In this document: positions 45,132-55,645 of the stretch, piece after piece
How the letters are laid out: the number at the start of each line of letters is the position of its first letter
How positions within the stretch are numbered: the first letter of the stretch is position 1
From: Thereva unica
Lineage: Eukaryota; Arthropoda; Insecta; Diptera; Therevidae
Length of the DNA stretch: 64,000 nucleotides
Direction: 5' to 3'
NCBI GenBank assembly: GCA_949987705.1
Contig: OX465282.1
Location: 127,120,310 to 127,184,309 of the forward strand
The notes under the pieces: generated by a model
Databases searched by the model: none
Told to the model about the DNA's origin: nothing
What the model saw: only the letters and a program-made list of their open reading frames with translations
Program-made: the position numbers and the translations under genes

Positions 45132-45965
45132 AGTTTTTTTTTTTTTTTTTTTTTTTTTTCCTGTGTGAGGTATTAGGTCCAAAGGTACTGCGGCCATTTA
45201 GTTGGCCTATTGTACTACAACCCCTACACCTCATATTTGTAGGCCAGACCGCCTGAACAAGTTCAGCAGTCTGCCTAGTGGCTTGTCGCTTAGACTTGAG
45301 TGTTCGAGCAGGGACTTCCCGAACAAAGAGACCCTGCTCCTCGCTATTGCAGGGCACTCACAGAGAACATGGAGGGCAGACTCATCCTCTTCTAGGCAAA
45401 GCCTACATGTAGGGTCCTCTGCCTTTCCTATCTTCCATAAGTGGTAATTTAGGGCACAGTGTCCGGTAATTAAGCCAACAAGTGTCCTAACATCACTCCT
45501 GCTGCTCCGTAATAATTCCTTGGCCGTCTTAGGGGACGGCCCTGGAAGGAACCGCTTAGAGTTGGCCAGTCCAGGCGCGGACCTCCAGCGTTCAATATGT
45601 TTCATCAAGGTCCGATCGGCCAGGGCCCTTTGCAGCAAGCTGGACGGTGCCCCAATAGCCGGCTCTGGACCAATGAATTCTAAATCAGAGCCCTGTTTAG
45701 CCAGGGCATCCGCACTTTCATTGCCTTCGAAGCCCCGGTGACCTGGGACCCAGACAAGTGTGATTTGATTGAGAACGCCCAACTCATGAAGAGCACGTTG
45801 GCAGTCCCAAACTAATTTCGACTTGGTCCTACGGGACCTTATCGCTCTAATTGCCGCTTGGCTATCAGAGAAGATAAAAATCCGTTTAGAAATTAAAGTT
45901 AATCCCAGAATTTGCAGTAGTTTTGCAAACACCTTCTGAAATGAAGTCGCTTTAACACACTCAAT
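45132..45965 (-). pseudogene. RNase H-type LINE 3' end with poly(A) tail
   Basis: A minus-strand frame of 233 codons (from 45932; readable back to about 45965) carries RNase H. It contains IFIFSDSQAAIRAI with the catalytic Asp, ITLVWVPGHRGFEGNESADA with the final His/Asp site, then a GHCALNYHLWKIG segment and CRLCLEEDESALHVLCEC, a cysteine/histidine knuckle. The frame ends at 45231, followed by a 3' UTR (GAGGT...CTAATACCTCACACAGG) and about 28 A residues (T on the plus strand, 45133-45160). The earlier part of RNase H and all of RT are cut off, a typical 5' truncation. The long clean tail suggests a recent copy. Clade by tail type: I/LOA/R1-like. Confidence 0.85.
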
Positions 45966-45969
45966 ACGA

Positions 45970-48900
45970 ATTCGACCACACGGTCAAATGTAGCGAACGA
46001 AGTACGAAAAAAAGAACAAATTGTCTAAAAAATCTTATAGTTGTACCACTATTTTTGTTATTTGAACTAGGTTCTCTCAGGATTACTCTGGCAGTAGTTC
46101 TGGAATTGCCGATATATTCTCGTGTTGTCTCCTTTTATCATAGCCTAGATTTTGAAATATAGCACGTGTCTATAGCCTTTGTAAAAACTTTTCGTTTAGT
46201 GAAAAAGCTATATAAAACAAAGACAATATATAAAAATTAGTAAAACAAATACAAGGGAGACTAAAAAGCCTAAAAAAGTCCCCATTTAACCAAAACAATT
46301 CCCCATGTTAAATCAAAACTTTAATTATAAAAATAAAATGTTTTAATTGCGACCAAAAATACGCTATTTGTACCATCAGACTGGTTCATCGTTTATTTTC
46401 ATTTTTATTTGCAAACAAAAACGACTCCCGAAACATAACATTTGATAGTCAATAAACATTTATAGCAGCCAAAAACGTCACAATCTCTGCCTCATGGGGA
46501 GCATCTCTCTTTAACACTGGATCAATATTTTGTCCCGGCAATATAACATATACAAACATAAAATAAAAAAAGTAAAGCATTCATTTTCACACACTTTCTA
46601 CACTTTTTATTCCCCGTCATAACATAGCGCAAATTATTCCGCTTTTGCGATGCTATTAGAGCGCTTCTGGTTTTGTTTTTTCCTGGTGGAATCACACACA
46701 CACAGAAAAATAAAAACGAAACGCGAAAATAAAGCTCACGATTTTCACCACCATTGTTTAAAATGCAAATGAATCTCCCCAACAATCTTTCAACAATGAA
46801 CAATCAATCCCCAAAAGCCACCGGAAAAAATGTGGACGACATCGAAAAGTCTTTTGGAGAGATTCGTTTTATTTTTTTCGTTAACTACAATCTTCATTTC
46901 CCCCACGGTGGTTTAAGAGAAGCACAAATGACTTGGAATTGAAGTTGCGAAACAATGGCAAGAAGTTCGTCGTTAAAAAACAGTGATTTTTAATCTTTCG
47001 TGAAATTAATTGCGACTCCCCGCGTTTAGGCGCCAATTAAGGAAATAGAAGTAACGATTAATCGATTAATCGCGCTTTGTTGTCACCGACTTGTGTTCGA
47101 GCACGCCACAAGAATCGACGAACGCCTCTGGAAATAAAAGTTTGGCCTGTTCATTCGGTCTGCAGGTTTATTCATAAGAGTTTGGTCTGCTGGGTCGACA
47201 GCATATTCATAAATTTGCAATCAATTTCGTTGGCTTTTGTTGTGGCTGCTGGGTGCTGTCTTTGTTGGTGTTGTTGAGTCGGAAATTATTTGAATTTCAA
47301 TAAAACCGCAAAATCAAAATAAAACGAAAGAGAAAAAATTTCGGACAAGTTTGAACTCTGGGGTAGACCAAGAGTAGAGCCGCCATTTTTCAAGCGCAAC
47401 TCTTGGCGCAATCTTTGTGTGTTGCCGGTCTCCATTGATGGGAAGCGCCAAAGTCCGGTGTGATTGTGTCATTGTTCGTATCTTTGATGTTTATTGAAAA
47501 GAAAAGACTTCTCATTTTCATACTTGAGTGTTGCTTTGTTATTTTTGAATACGTCCCACACGAGCCGCGGAAATAGTACAAGCGGAAAGAAGACGAATCT
47601 CAAGTGTACACCTCATGTCGTATGCCGAATCGGTGGAGTATTGCCAAAGGCGGCGGCACCTCAACACTCGTCCCACCTCTGTATTTTTTTCTCGGTGATC
47701 AATTTCTTTCTCAATACTCGCATGCCCAAGAAGACAAGGACAAAGCCTATGTCTATGGATATTGATTTTGAAGATTGGGTAATTGAAAAATTTGATTAAT
47801 AACGGCACTCAATTTTCCCCGGTGAAGAGCAGAGCGCTTCGATCTCTCATTCAGACTGGAGGGGGGGAGCACCCCTGTTAATATAATAAATAAGGCGGTA
47901 TGTCCTATCCAATCACCTGGATGACTAATATGTTGGGAAGTTGCCTGTTTGTCACCCGGGCCCAGTGTCGATTCTATTAAAACGATTTCGGGGAAATAAG
48001 AATCCCATTCCGGTCTAAGCGATAAATTTTCGGTAAGTAATTCTCTGGCTGATGGGCCAAATTTGCTTTCATCCTCTGAGGGCAAACAGATACCTAGCGG
48101 CGGAGTCATTTGCTGTGATTTATTATTGCAATAAATCCAACTGATAACGTAACGATAAATCTGCCGGTATATATCGAGGACTAGAGGAGTACACACAACG
48201 TTACGTAGTAGGCGTATATCCTGTTCGCACAAGGCCATAGAGATTCGGATACGTTTCCAGGCATCATGCATGATTGATAATCTTCAAAATCCACCCTTCT
48301 AGCACCCCATTACTGGCACCGACACTGATATCGCACAGAGCCAAGGGACGATTATTCCAACAACAATACATCGAGTTGGTGCCCTCATTTTGCGCAAATA
48401 GTTTGCACATTCTCGACTTCTTATGTCCATCTCTCCCAGGACTCCCCACATCAAGCATTCTTCTTCGTGCTCATATTTTCGGAGAAATTTTTATTTTTAT
48501 TACGCGCAATTGTACCGAACCTCGGTGCGCCCTACGTGCCTAGAATGCGGACCAAATGCTCCCTATTCTTCCAAGTCTAGCAGCGCGTTGCACAGAACGC
48601 TAGAAATCCCCAATTGTAATGGCGCGGTGCTGTCTGAACAACAACAAGGACGACAGCGACAACGAAAACGAAGACGACGATGTGGGAAAAAAGGATGCGC
48701 TCCATGTGCTAGCGGTGCTTTCACGTTTCTCTCCAGGTGCCATGCGAAAAATAAAAACGAGAAATTTTTATCGTAAATAGTTGAAAATTCCTATCATACT
48801 GGGGATGAAGACAAAGTATCGTCGTTTTGTTACACCGAATGGGAAGGGCACTGTGCTACGTTGTTATTTATTATCCCCCGGTTACACGGGGGGATGTTGT

Positions 48901-49700
48901 GGTTTAGGTACATGATGAGCATAACATCAGGCAAGGTTGTTCTAGATTTGCAGGGGAATTTAACTAACTGAAGGGAATAAAATGAACGGAATCCTTTATA
49001 CTGTGAATAAATTTTTGTGACACCGCGGTGTAATCTGCGGGTGTGCCATGGGATTTTTTTTGCATTTTTTATATGATTCCAAAAAGGATGAAAGCTTAAG
49101 AAAATACGATCGAAAAGGAGAGGAACAGCGAATGTTGGTGGCTGTTAAGATGACGGCAATACAAGTTTAGAATGATGGGATTATAATATTATGTGCGAAT
49201 TGATTTGATAATAAAAAGAAAATAGAACATAATATTTTGGAATTAAGGACGGGATTATAAGGAGATTAGTGAATGTAACAGGAGGTTTCGAGACAAATTT
49301 TCTGCTTGTTTATAACTGCACAAGTTGAAATGGGTGAAGACGAAAGTTTCTAGCCAGTGTTAAACACAGATCAATATTATCTCTCAGTTTTTTTAAAGAC
49401 ATATACACCTACATATTTACTACAGTGACTGTTTCACTGGAAAACAACCTTCTGCCTCTATGGCAATGTTTTTCCGGCGAAACACAAGATTCACTTGCGC
49501 AATCTATATCCCTTATTTTCGCGCACACTCCAGTCTAGAAATTCGTTGTTAAGTATTCCCGATCGAGCTAAGCTTACTACAAGACATTGCACCCCGACTT
49601 AAACGAACTAATGGACTGGGGTACTACAAAGGATATTTTTGAACTTAAAGCTGCCACAGTCTTTAAGTTTTACTAGGAGGAATAGAACAGTTTAAAGATT
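45970..49700. other. no gene seen; homeodomain-like site at 47056-47073
   Basis: About 3.7 kb without repeats found elsewhere in the window. Open frames at 47.5-48.8 kb (up to 172 codons, minus) have no recognisable domain. The palindromic GATTAATCGATTAATCG at 47056-47073 holds two overlapping TAATC cores. Confidence 0.4.
47056..47073. promoter_or_regulatory. paired TAATC homeodomain-type site
   Basis: GATTAATCGATTAATCGCG is a nearly perfect palindrome with two TAATC(G) cores. Such sites are bound by Bicoid/Otx or paired-class homeodomains. Function is inferred. Confidence 0.25.
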
Positions 49701-49934
49701 ATTTACAGCTAGTACCGTGAGCCGAGGTAGAGTTTTCGTTGACTAAAACTTAAGGTAATATCCCTCAAGTTAACTCGATGCTGTCTCCACGCTGGTACTG
49801 GGTTAAAGTGACAGAAAATCAATTTTACATTGCGTCGCCGTTGGTATATGTTCAGTAAAAGATACTCAAACACACACACGTATGCAAAACCCAGGTTAAC
49901 CGGACTGGTTTCGTCGAGTTTTCTTGGATTTAAC

Positions 49935-50160
49935 GAAACTTTACTCAAACCCCGCGAACTCAGGGTAAACTCGGCATAAAAACTCAGTACAGGAGGGGGG
50001 TATTGAATGAAGTATGCATATAGTTTGTTCCAGAGTCGAATTGTTCTATTCATGAATGAATTACTTGTTTTTATCGTCCGTGAAAAGGATATCTGCAGGC
50101 TGAGTGAGCTAGTCTTGCATTTCGGGTATGGCATTGGCGTGGAGGCACGAAAGCTATGAA
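49935..50160 (-). pseudogene. LINE RT C-terminal remnant
   Basis: The minus frame reads FRASTPMPYPKCKTSSLSLQ and SFMNRTIRLWNKL, then a short tail. The R(T/A)(I/A)RLWN.L word closes the RT ORF of jockey/CR1/I-type LINEs. The rest of the frame past about 49935 is not LINE-like. It is related in type to the remnant at 9130-9380. Confidence 0.55.
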
Positions 50161-50179
50161 GTTTTGTCAGAACTTTCAA

Positions 50180-50523
50180 ATTTCTGCGCTAGCTCAGAGG
50201 GTCGATGGTGGAGCAAACAGAGTCGTCACCGATAAATTTGTGTGCCCTTTGCACACTTTACCGAACTATGCAGGGATGGGTAATGTATTGCCTTTAAGTT
50301 TGAACTTTTGATGTTGTATGAGTTAAGAGGAAACGGTTGGGGTTAGCGGAAGATATTCTCGTTGGAGTCTTATGCCTCTTGACAAGGGCTGTGACGCCTG
50401 CAGTGCCAGACACCAGGCGGAACAAGGAGGTATGCCGTCTGCAAGATAAAGACCCAACCTTATTGTAATTTTGGTACCCCGATTAAAAAGTTAAGCTGAC
50501 ATGGTTATTAGAGCTGTGTATAC
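50180..50523. other. no gene seen
   Basis: Unique DNA between the LINE tail and the TTAA-flanked MITE. Confidence 0.45.
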
Positions 50524-50525
50524 CA

Positions 50526-50897
50526 TTAAGTGGCCCCTTCTTCTTCTTCTTCTTCTTTAGTGGCTCTACAACCGGGATCCGGTCCTGGCCTCTCGCAACT
50601 GTTCTCTCCACTGGTCCCGATTCTGAGCCGATGTCATCCAGTTTGGCATCCCTAAGCTCTGCGCGTCCTGGTCTACGCCATCCTTCCAGCGAAGGTTGGG
50701 TCTCCCTCGCTGTCGAACCCCATAGGTCTTACCTTAAGTGGCCCTAGACTATTAATAATATTGTACAATAATATTGAGCAAAATATTTACGGTTTGCTTC
50801 TTTGCATCAAATAATATGTCAATATCCCGCGGCAGAACGCCAATAATATTGCGCATCTAAATATTGCACAATATTATTGATAGTCTACGAGCCCTAT
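50526..50897. mobile_element. MITE with TTAA flanks, split by a LINE fragment
   Basis: With the inserted LINE removed, the left end TTAAGTGGCCCTAGACTATTAATAATATTG faces a right end that is its near complement (CAATAATATTATTGATAGTCTA...GAGCCCTATTAA in reverse sense). TTAA on both sides (50526-50529 and 50894-50897) fits a piggyBac-type MITE. CAATATTATTG words recur inside. It has no coding frame. Confidence 0.6.
50537..50733 (-). pseudogene. short LINE 3' end inserted in the MITE
   Basis: The minus strand encodes RWKDGVDQDAQSLGMPNWMT and QNRDQWREQLREARTGSRL-stop, the usual last residues of a LINE ORF (W.DGV..D...LG..NW....Q.R..WR). A (GAA)n tail follows, seen as TTC repeats at 50539-50556. 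TTAAGTGGCCC lies on both sides (50526-50536 and 50734-50744), an 11-bp target-site duplication. Only about 197 bp arrived. A diverged relative is at 43848-43970. Confidence 0.8.
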
Positions 50898-50960
50898 TAA
50901 AGTGCCGGCTAATGCTTCCAGCTTTACCTACCTCATTTCAATAATGGTCTGTTCAATCCA

Positions 50961-51246
50961 CATAAGTGGCTTCACCGGCTAGAGTCCAGTTTATGTTCAG
51001 TTCGTGCTTGAAATTGTTGTTTCTTTTTCGACAAAAGTTGGAAATGCAAAAGCTGGAATGGCTCTCCATTATTCTAGTAGATTACTCTCTTTTGAGCGAG
51101 CTTTTACATTTAACTTCAGTTCTAGTTCAATTGGGCGAACCGAGGTCTGTTTTATCCTCAGTTGAATATGTGGAAATTATGTGCAGCCTGAGGTTATTGT
51201 AAAGTTGCTCTAACTTGCGCAGTTCGGCCGGTGAAGCCAGGGTATA
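50961..51246. mobile_element. MITE, copy B
   Basis: The ends AGTGGCTTCACCGGCTAGAG and TTCGGCCGGTGAAGCCAGGG are inverted repeats of about 20 bp. The interior aligns with copy A at 18696-18966. The two copies are clearly diverged, so neither insertion is recent. Confidence 0.75.
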
Positions 51247-53450
51247 ATAATAATTGAAAACCCACTTCTCACTCATGATCAATTAATAAGTAACAATAAA
51301 CAAAAAAATCCAAAGCTACAAGACATATAACAAACACTACTCAAATGTTTGTTATGTTTGGACACGGCTATAGTAAGATATTTTAAATTCAATATTTAAA
51401 AGTTAATAATTACAAATTTTTTGAGAGAAAATAAGACTGATTGTTAAAATTCTTAAAAAGAATAGACAAACAATAGCGCGGTCCAAATTCTATAAAAATT
51501 GTAAATTCCCATTTTAGGTAAACAAATGATAACGGCTACAGCATAATTGTAATTAGAAGAGATAACACGAAAAAGGTATTTTCGTTTTCATAGAATCTAA
51601 AATAAAATAAAAGGACACAATTAATCTATTCAGTAGAATAAAACAACACGCTCTAAACTGTTTGTTAAGTGCCATCAGTTACGTATTCACCGACAAATTT
51701 ACACAGGTGCCAGAAACAGGTGTCACCGAAAATGTTTAACATTTTTCAACTGGAAATATTCTAGCATAACAGAATTTCAAAAAGTTGTTTCCAACAATCA
51801 TCCCGAAATATTGAAGCGAAAATAAACAACAAACCGAGGAGAAATTAACTTGACCCAAAACGCCTCGGACCAATCTCTTTTTCGAAACTCGGTTGTTGGT
51901 GGATGTTTCTTTAATTTGACACGACAACACGTCAATTAACTGAAATTTGAATTTCGATGATGAAAATCCTTTGAAATTTTGAGAACCCTAAAAGTTTGAC
52001 CTAAAAACTGGCCTAGAAATGAGCACATTTTTATTTATACCAAAATTTCGGTTTATTTCATTTTTTATTGAGTTTTTGTAAAATTGGCGTTCAGAAAAAC
52101 TAATTTAGTGACTACTACTACGGGGAGTGACAAGCTGTCTGCAATAAAAGTTCAGTTCGCGAAAACACCGCATTAAACTAAAAGCATTTCGCCCATAACC
52201 TTTCGCCATTAACAATTTTATAGTTTTGGGGGATTTTTTATTGTTTTTCAAAATTGAAAATTCTCAAATTAACTCTTGCCTCTGGTCAACGCGCGCTACA
52301 AGATCCGCCATTTCAATTTCAATTAAGAAAAATATTTTTTGCGCGAAAATAATAAAAAAGAAGAAAATAGTAAAGGCCGAAAATAAACATTGGGGATATC
52401 CATTAGGCGGTATTTTCACGCCGTTTTCGCTTGATGGATGTCGCTCAAGAGCCGCGCACGCAGCTCAGCGTCGCAAGAAGTAACGAGCTGCGCCGCTAAA
52501 AATAAGTTTTATTAATTAGACCTAAGGCTTTCGACTTTAAAGTCTCCGGCGAAAAGCGCTGCGCGCTGTAAAGTCGTGGGAATATTTACAGCCCACCGGC
52601 CATTTCTTTATCGATCAAATAAATTTCTTCCGTAATTTAAATTTGAATTCGTTTTTTCCCTAAAATTATTTATGATTTTTTTTTGTTCGTTTTAATTTTA
52701 TGTTTCTATTCGTTCCCATGCACCACTTCACATTCGGGGCCTCAGTTTGAGCGACTGATGGGCAATTAATACGCCGCCTAACGATTGCCCGAATGCTTTG
52801 TCTAATGCTGGCTTCGAATGGCTGCGAATGGCACAGTTGTAGGCCACCTAGGGCGGATGTCATAATTGTCAGCTGAATATTCATGAACCTGTGAACATCA
52901 CCGCGCTGCTGCCCTGTCTGCCGACATTCTTATGTCAAATATGCTGATGATTAACGCTATTGTCGCCAACACTATAAATGTGAACGCAGCTTCAGTTTTT
53001 TTTTGGGAGGACTGCTCCGCGCTGTTGTTGTTATTATTAAATTGTGGATAATGTTTGAATTAGGGAAACTGCTGGAATTAATTTTCTTTTATTTTGAATG
53101 TTTTTGCTTAATGTCGGGGAATTAACACTAAGCGATTTAAGTTAAGTAGTCATTATTCTAGTCACTAGTAGATAGTAGTCATTATTCTAGTCGTTATTCT
53201 GGTCTTCTATCGTATCCATGGATGGTTACAAATTATTCCGCATTGATCGGCAAGGACGTGTCGGTGGGGAGTTGCCGTTTATTTGCATGGAAATTGAAAT
53301 TCTAAGACCGTTGGGATTCTCTAAGCTAGCGAGATTTTTTAATGTGATAATCTAAGCTTATAAATCACTATTTACACTACAGGCTCGTCATATCGATAAG
53401 GTTTTCAATGTATGTACAATGTCTAATAGTAAATTTTGTTTAAAGTACAA
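51247..53450. other. no gene seen
   Basis: Unique DNA. At 52.4-53.0 kb it becomes richer in G+C with words such as GGGCAATTAATACGCC, but has no coding frame. A short direct duplication of GTAGTCATTATTCTAGTC lies at about 53146-53196. Confidence 0.4.
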
Positions 53451-53689
53451 AAGAGTATAGGATCAATTAGGGATGGGTCGTGGGTGTTGCTCAAGCATGA
53501 TTTTGAAAATACGGACAGCGGAAGATTGTTCCACAGTCAAGTTCTATACATAAACAAACTTGGAGACCATACTGTGCGCGAATAGGAAGATTATATGGTG
53601 TAGGAATGAGCCTAAAGGTCAATTCTTATATTCCTGGAAAAATGATAACAGATGGATGATGATAGCAAAAACAGTTTATGAAAGCTGCT

Positions 53690-53905
53690 ACACCTCCATA
53701 TTGGCATTTCCGAATCGTTGGATTGGATAAGATAGGAGGCGGTAGAGTTGGAAGATACCAGCCTTTATGGTTTGTAGTTCCAATTTGATACCGTTCAAGA
53801 TTACCTTGATTGAAAGGTCAGAATTGACACTATCAATCCAGTACTTAAGAACGATATCATTGGCTTGAAATTTCTGTCTGCAGAGCAGGGGCCATACGCA
53901 TATCT
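53690..53905 (-). other. weak coding-like frame of about 70 codons
   Basis: The minus strand reads WPLLCRQKFQANDIVLKYWI, then DSVNSDLSIKVILNGIKLEL and QTIKAGIFQLYRLLSYPIQR, to a stop near 53691. Its start is closed by a TAG that could be an acceptor. The spacing faintly recalls the end of insect chemoreceptors, but no diagnostic motif is present. It may be chance. Confidence 0.2.
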
Positions 53906-53994
53906 AAACCAGTGTTTAGTTACCGGGATATCGAAAAGTTTAGGTTTTTTCTTGGAAATTTTCTTAAATATAGCTTAAAGTCCCCCATAGACAC

Positions 53995-54345
53995 AGGCCA
54001 CCGGTAGGTCATGGCTGAAGGTTTCTCGCCTTGAGGCCAAGTAGAACTATACAGTCACCGCCAGATGGATGGGGCCTGCAGAATCCAAAAAAAACTGACA
54101 AAAATCGTTTTATGTGTGTAAGAATTTATCGTCAGTCCGTGCCTGACGATTCGAGATTCTATTCAGTATAAAATTTTCGTTGAGGCATGAACATTTTTCA
54201 AACTCAAATTCACAACCACCAGCTACGCTAAACTGTGGTCTTTGCCTGTTTTTACGTGGGGAACCATGAGGCAACCGCCTCAAGTCCTAGTCTGTCAGTC
54301 AGACTGATTATGCGTGTCCTTCACCGGACCGTGCCTGCCGACTTG
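53995..54345 (+). repeat. dispersed repeat, copy 2
   Basis: It matches 3225-3855 in order: CACAGGCCACCGGTAGGTC, GCCTTGAGGCCAAGTA, GATGGGGCCTGCAG, GTCAGTCCGTGCCTGA, GTTGAGGCATGAACATTTTT, and GCTAAACTGTGGTC with a CCTTCACCGGACCG segment. The copy lacks the MITE and extra DNA found in copy 1, so the match marks where copy 1 was interrupted. Confidence 0.55.
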
Positions 54346-55190
54346 ACCTCAAAGGCCACAAGTTACCGGAGAAGTTTGCTGCACCAGGCTGTTGGCTCAG
54401 GAATTGGGCCCGAAGATATTTTTGGTCACCACTGGAAAAGGGTCAGGCAGACCTACCGCAAGTTAGGAGGGCTGGGGCAGGGCATTGGCAAGGCAGACGT
54501 CGGTCCACCCGACCCCGCATATCAGTGGTGATCTTGGACGCTGACCGGGAAGGATCTTTCGAAGGCAGCAGAAAGAAGCGAAGTGAGAAGAAAGTAGCAC
54601 GAAAACTCTGAAGGACCGTAGACGCCCGCTGGTGATAAATATTTTCCTTTTTTTCTAGAAACATGTTTGTTACATAATAATACTACCTTGGACCATATTT
54701 TCACATTCAGCAAAGTTTATTCAGTGGTTGCGATCACATTCGTTTCTATGTTATATTAAACAGAGTTTGTTCCCGTAGATCTTGTATTGTGGAGCTCAAC
54801 TGATGTTACTTGGTTTGCAGTTTGAATAGGAGGTGTTTTAGTGTTTGAATTGTTATTTGGCTGATAATTGTGACAGCGGTTATAGGGTATTGGCGTCAAC
54901 ACTAACGTCGACCCGGAAATCGTTTTAGTACCATGGCGGTTGCGAGTTGTCGATGCCGGGCTTTCAGTGAAGATAATTAATCAAGACGTGTAATTCGTAG
55001 CGTCGTAACCTGTAGGGGTAATGTTATTTTTCCGTTTGTAATATTTTTTCTTTGTAATAGTTCTTCGTTTGTAAATGAGAATTGTTGTTACTAGTTATAG
55101 ATGCGCCATTAAAGGTTGATTATTCTGCATACCCTGGGTTTATGTTGCTGATAGGTGGTTGTTTTCAGAGTGTTGGCACTGTTTTTTTTT
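54346..55190. other. no gene; possible LINE 5' leader
   Basis: No coding frame. The last 300 bp could be the 5' untranslated region of the LINE fragment that follows, which is inferred only from position. Confidence 0.3.
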
Positions 55191-55191
55191 A

Positions 55192-55423
55192 GGATGATGT
55201 GCTAAGCACCAAGATGGAGAGGCAACGGACGACATAGCTCTGAATGGGAAGCGCCCTCGAACAGATAAGGTAAGTGGTGATGAACCACCACCACATACCA
55301 CGACCCTCCCTAGCGAAGAGCAGCCCTTATCAGGAGGCCCAGGCTCTTCGGGCACCTCAACCCGAGGCCAGATTACAAATTATTGGGGCGGAATAGAAAG
55401 GATGACAGGGCACTTGTTGGCTT
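55192..55423 (+). pseudogene. LINE ORF1-like N-terminal fragment
   Basis: An open frame without a clear start reads DGEATDDIALNGKRPRTDKV, then SGDEPPPHTTTLPSEEQPLS and GGPGSSGTSTRGQITNYW, to a stop near 55423. The basic, P/S/T/G-rich composition fits the disordered N-terminal region of LINE ORF1 proteins. The same LINE family's 3' end follows at 55570. The two together suggest an internally deleted copy. Confidence 0.4.
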
Positions 55424-55569
55424 GATGTTAGGTTACTGCACCATGAATTAGCACCCCACCTGCAGGCTTTGTCTTTAGGATGACGAGTGTGCCTTTCATG
55501 TTATTTATGAGCGCCTTACGATATCTCGAATAGTGAAATCTAAACGAGCATTAACTAAGCACAGATATT

Positions 55570-55645
55570 TGAAGCGGTTTGGCCTACAAATATGAGGTAT
55601 AGGGATGTGACCGCGGTACTTTTTGACCCAATACCTCATCAAAGA
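55570..55645 (+). pseudogene. RNase H-type LINE 3' end, plus-strand copy
   Basis: GCGGTTTGGCCTACAAATATGAGGT..AGGG, GCGGTACTTTTTGACCCAATACCTCA match the reverse complement of 45168-45255, with a short internal deletion. No poly(A) remains. Confidence 0.65.

Noticed and set aside
47753..48271. 172-codon open frame on the minus strand
   Set aside because: No recognisable motif, no splice or promoter context, irregular composition.
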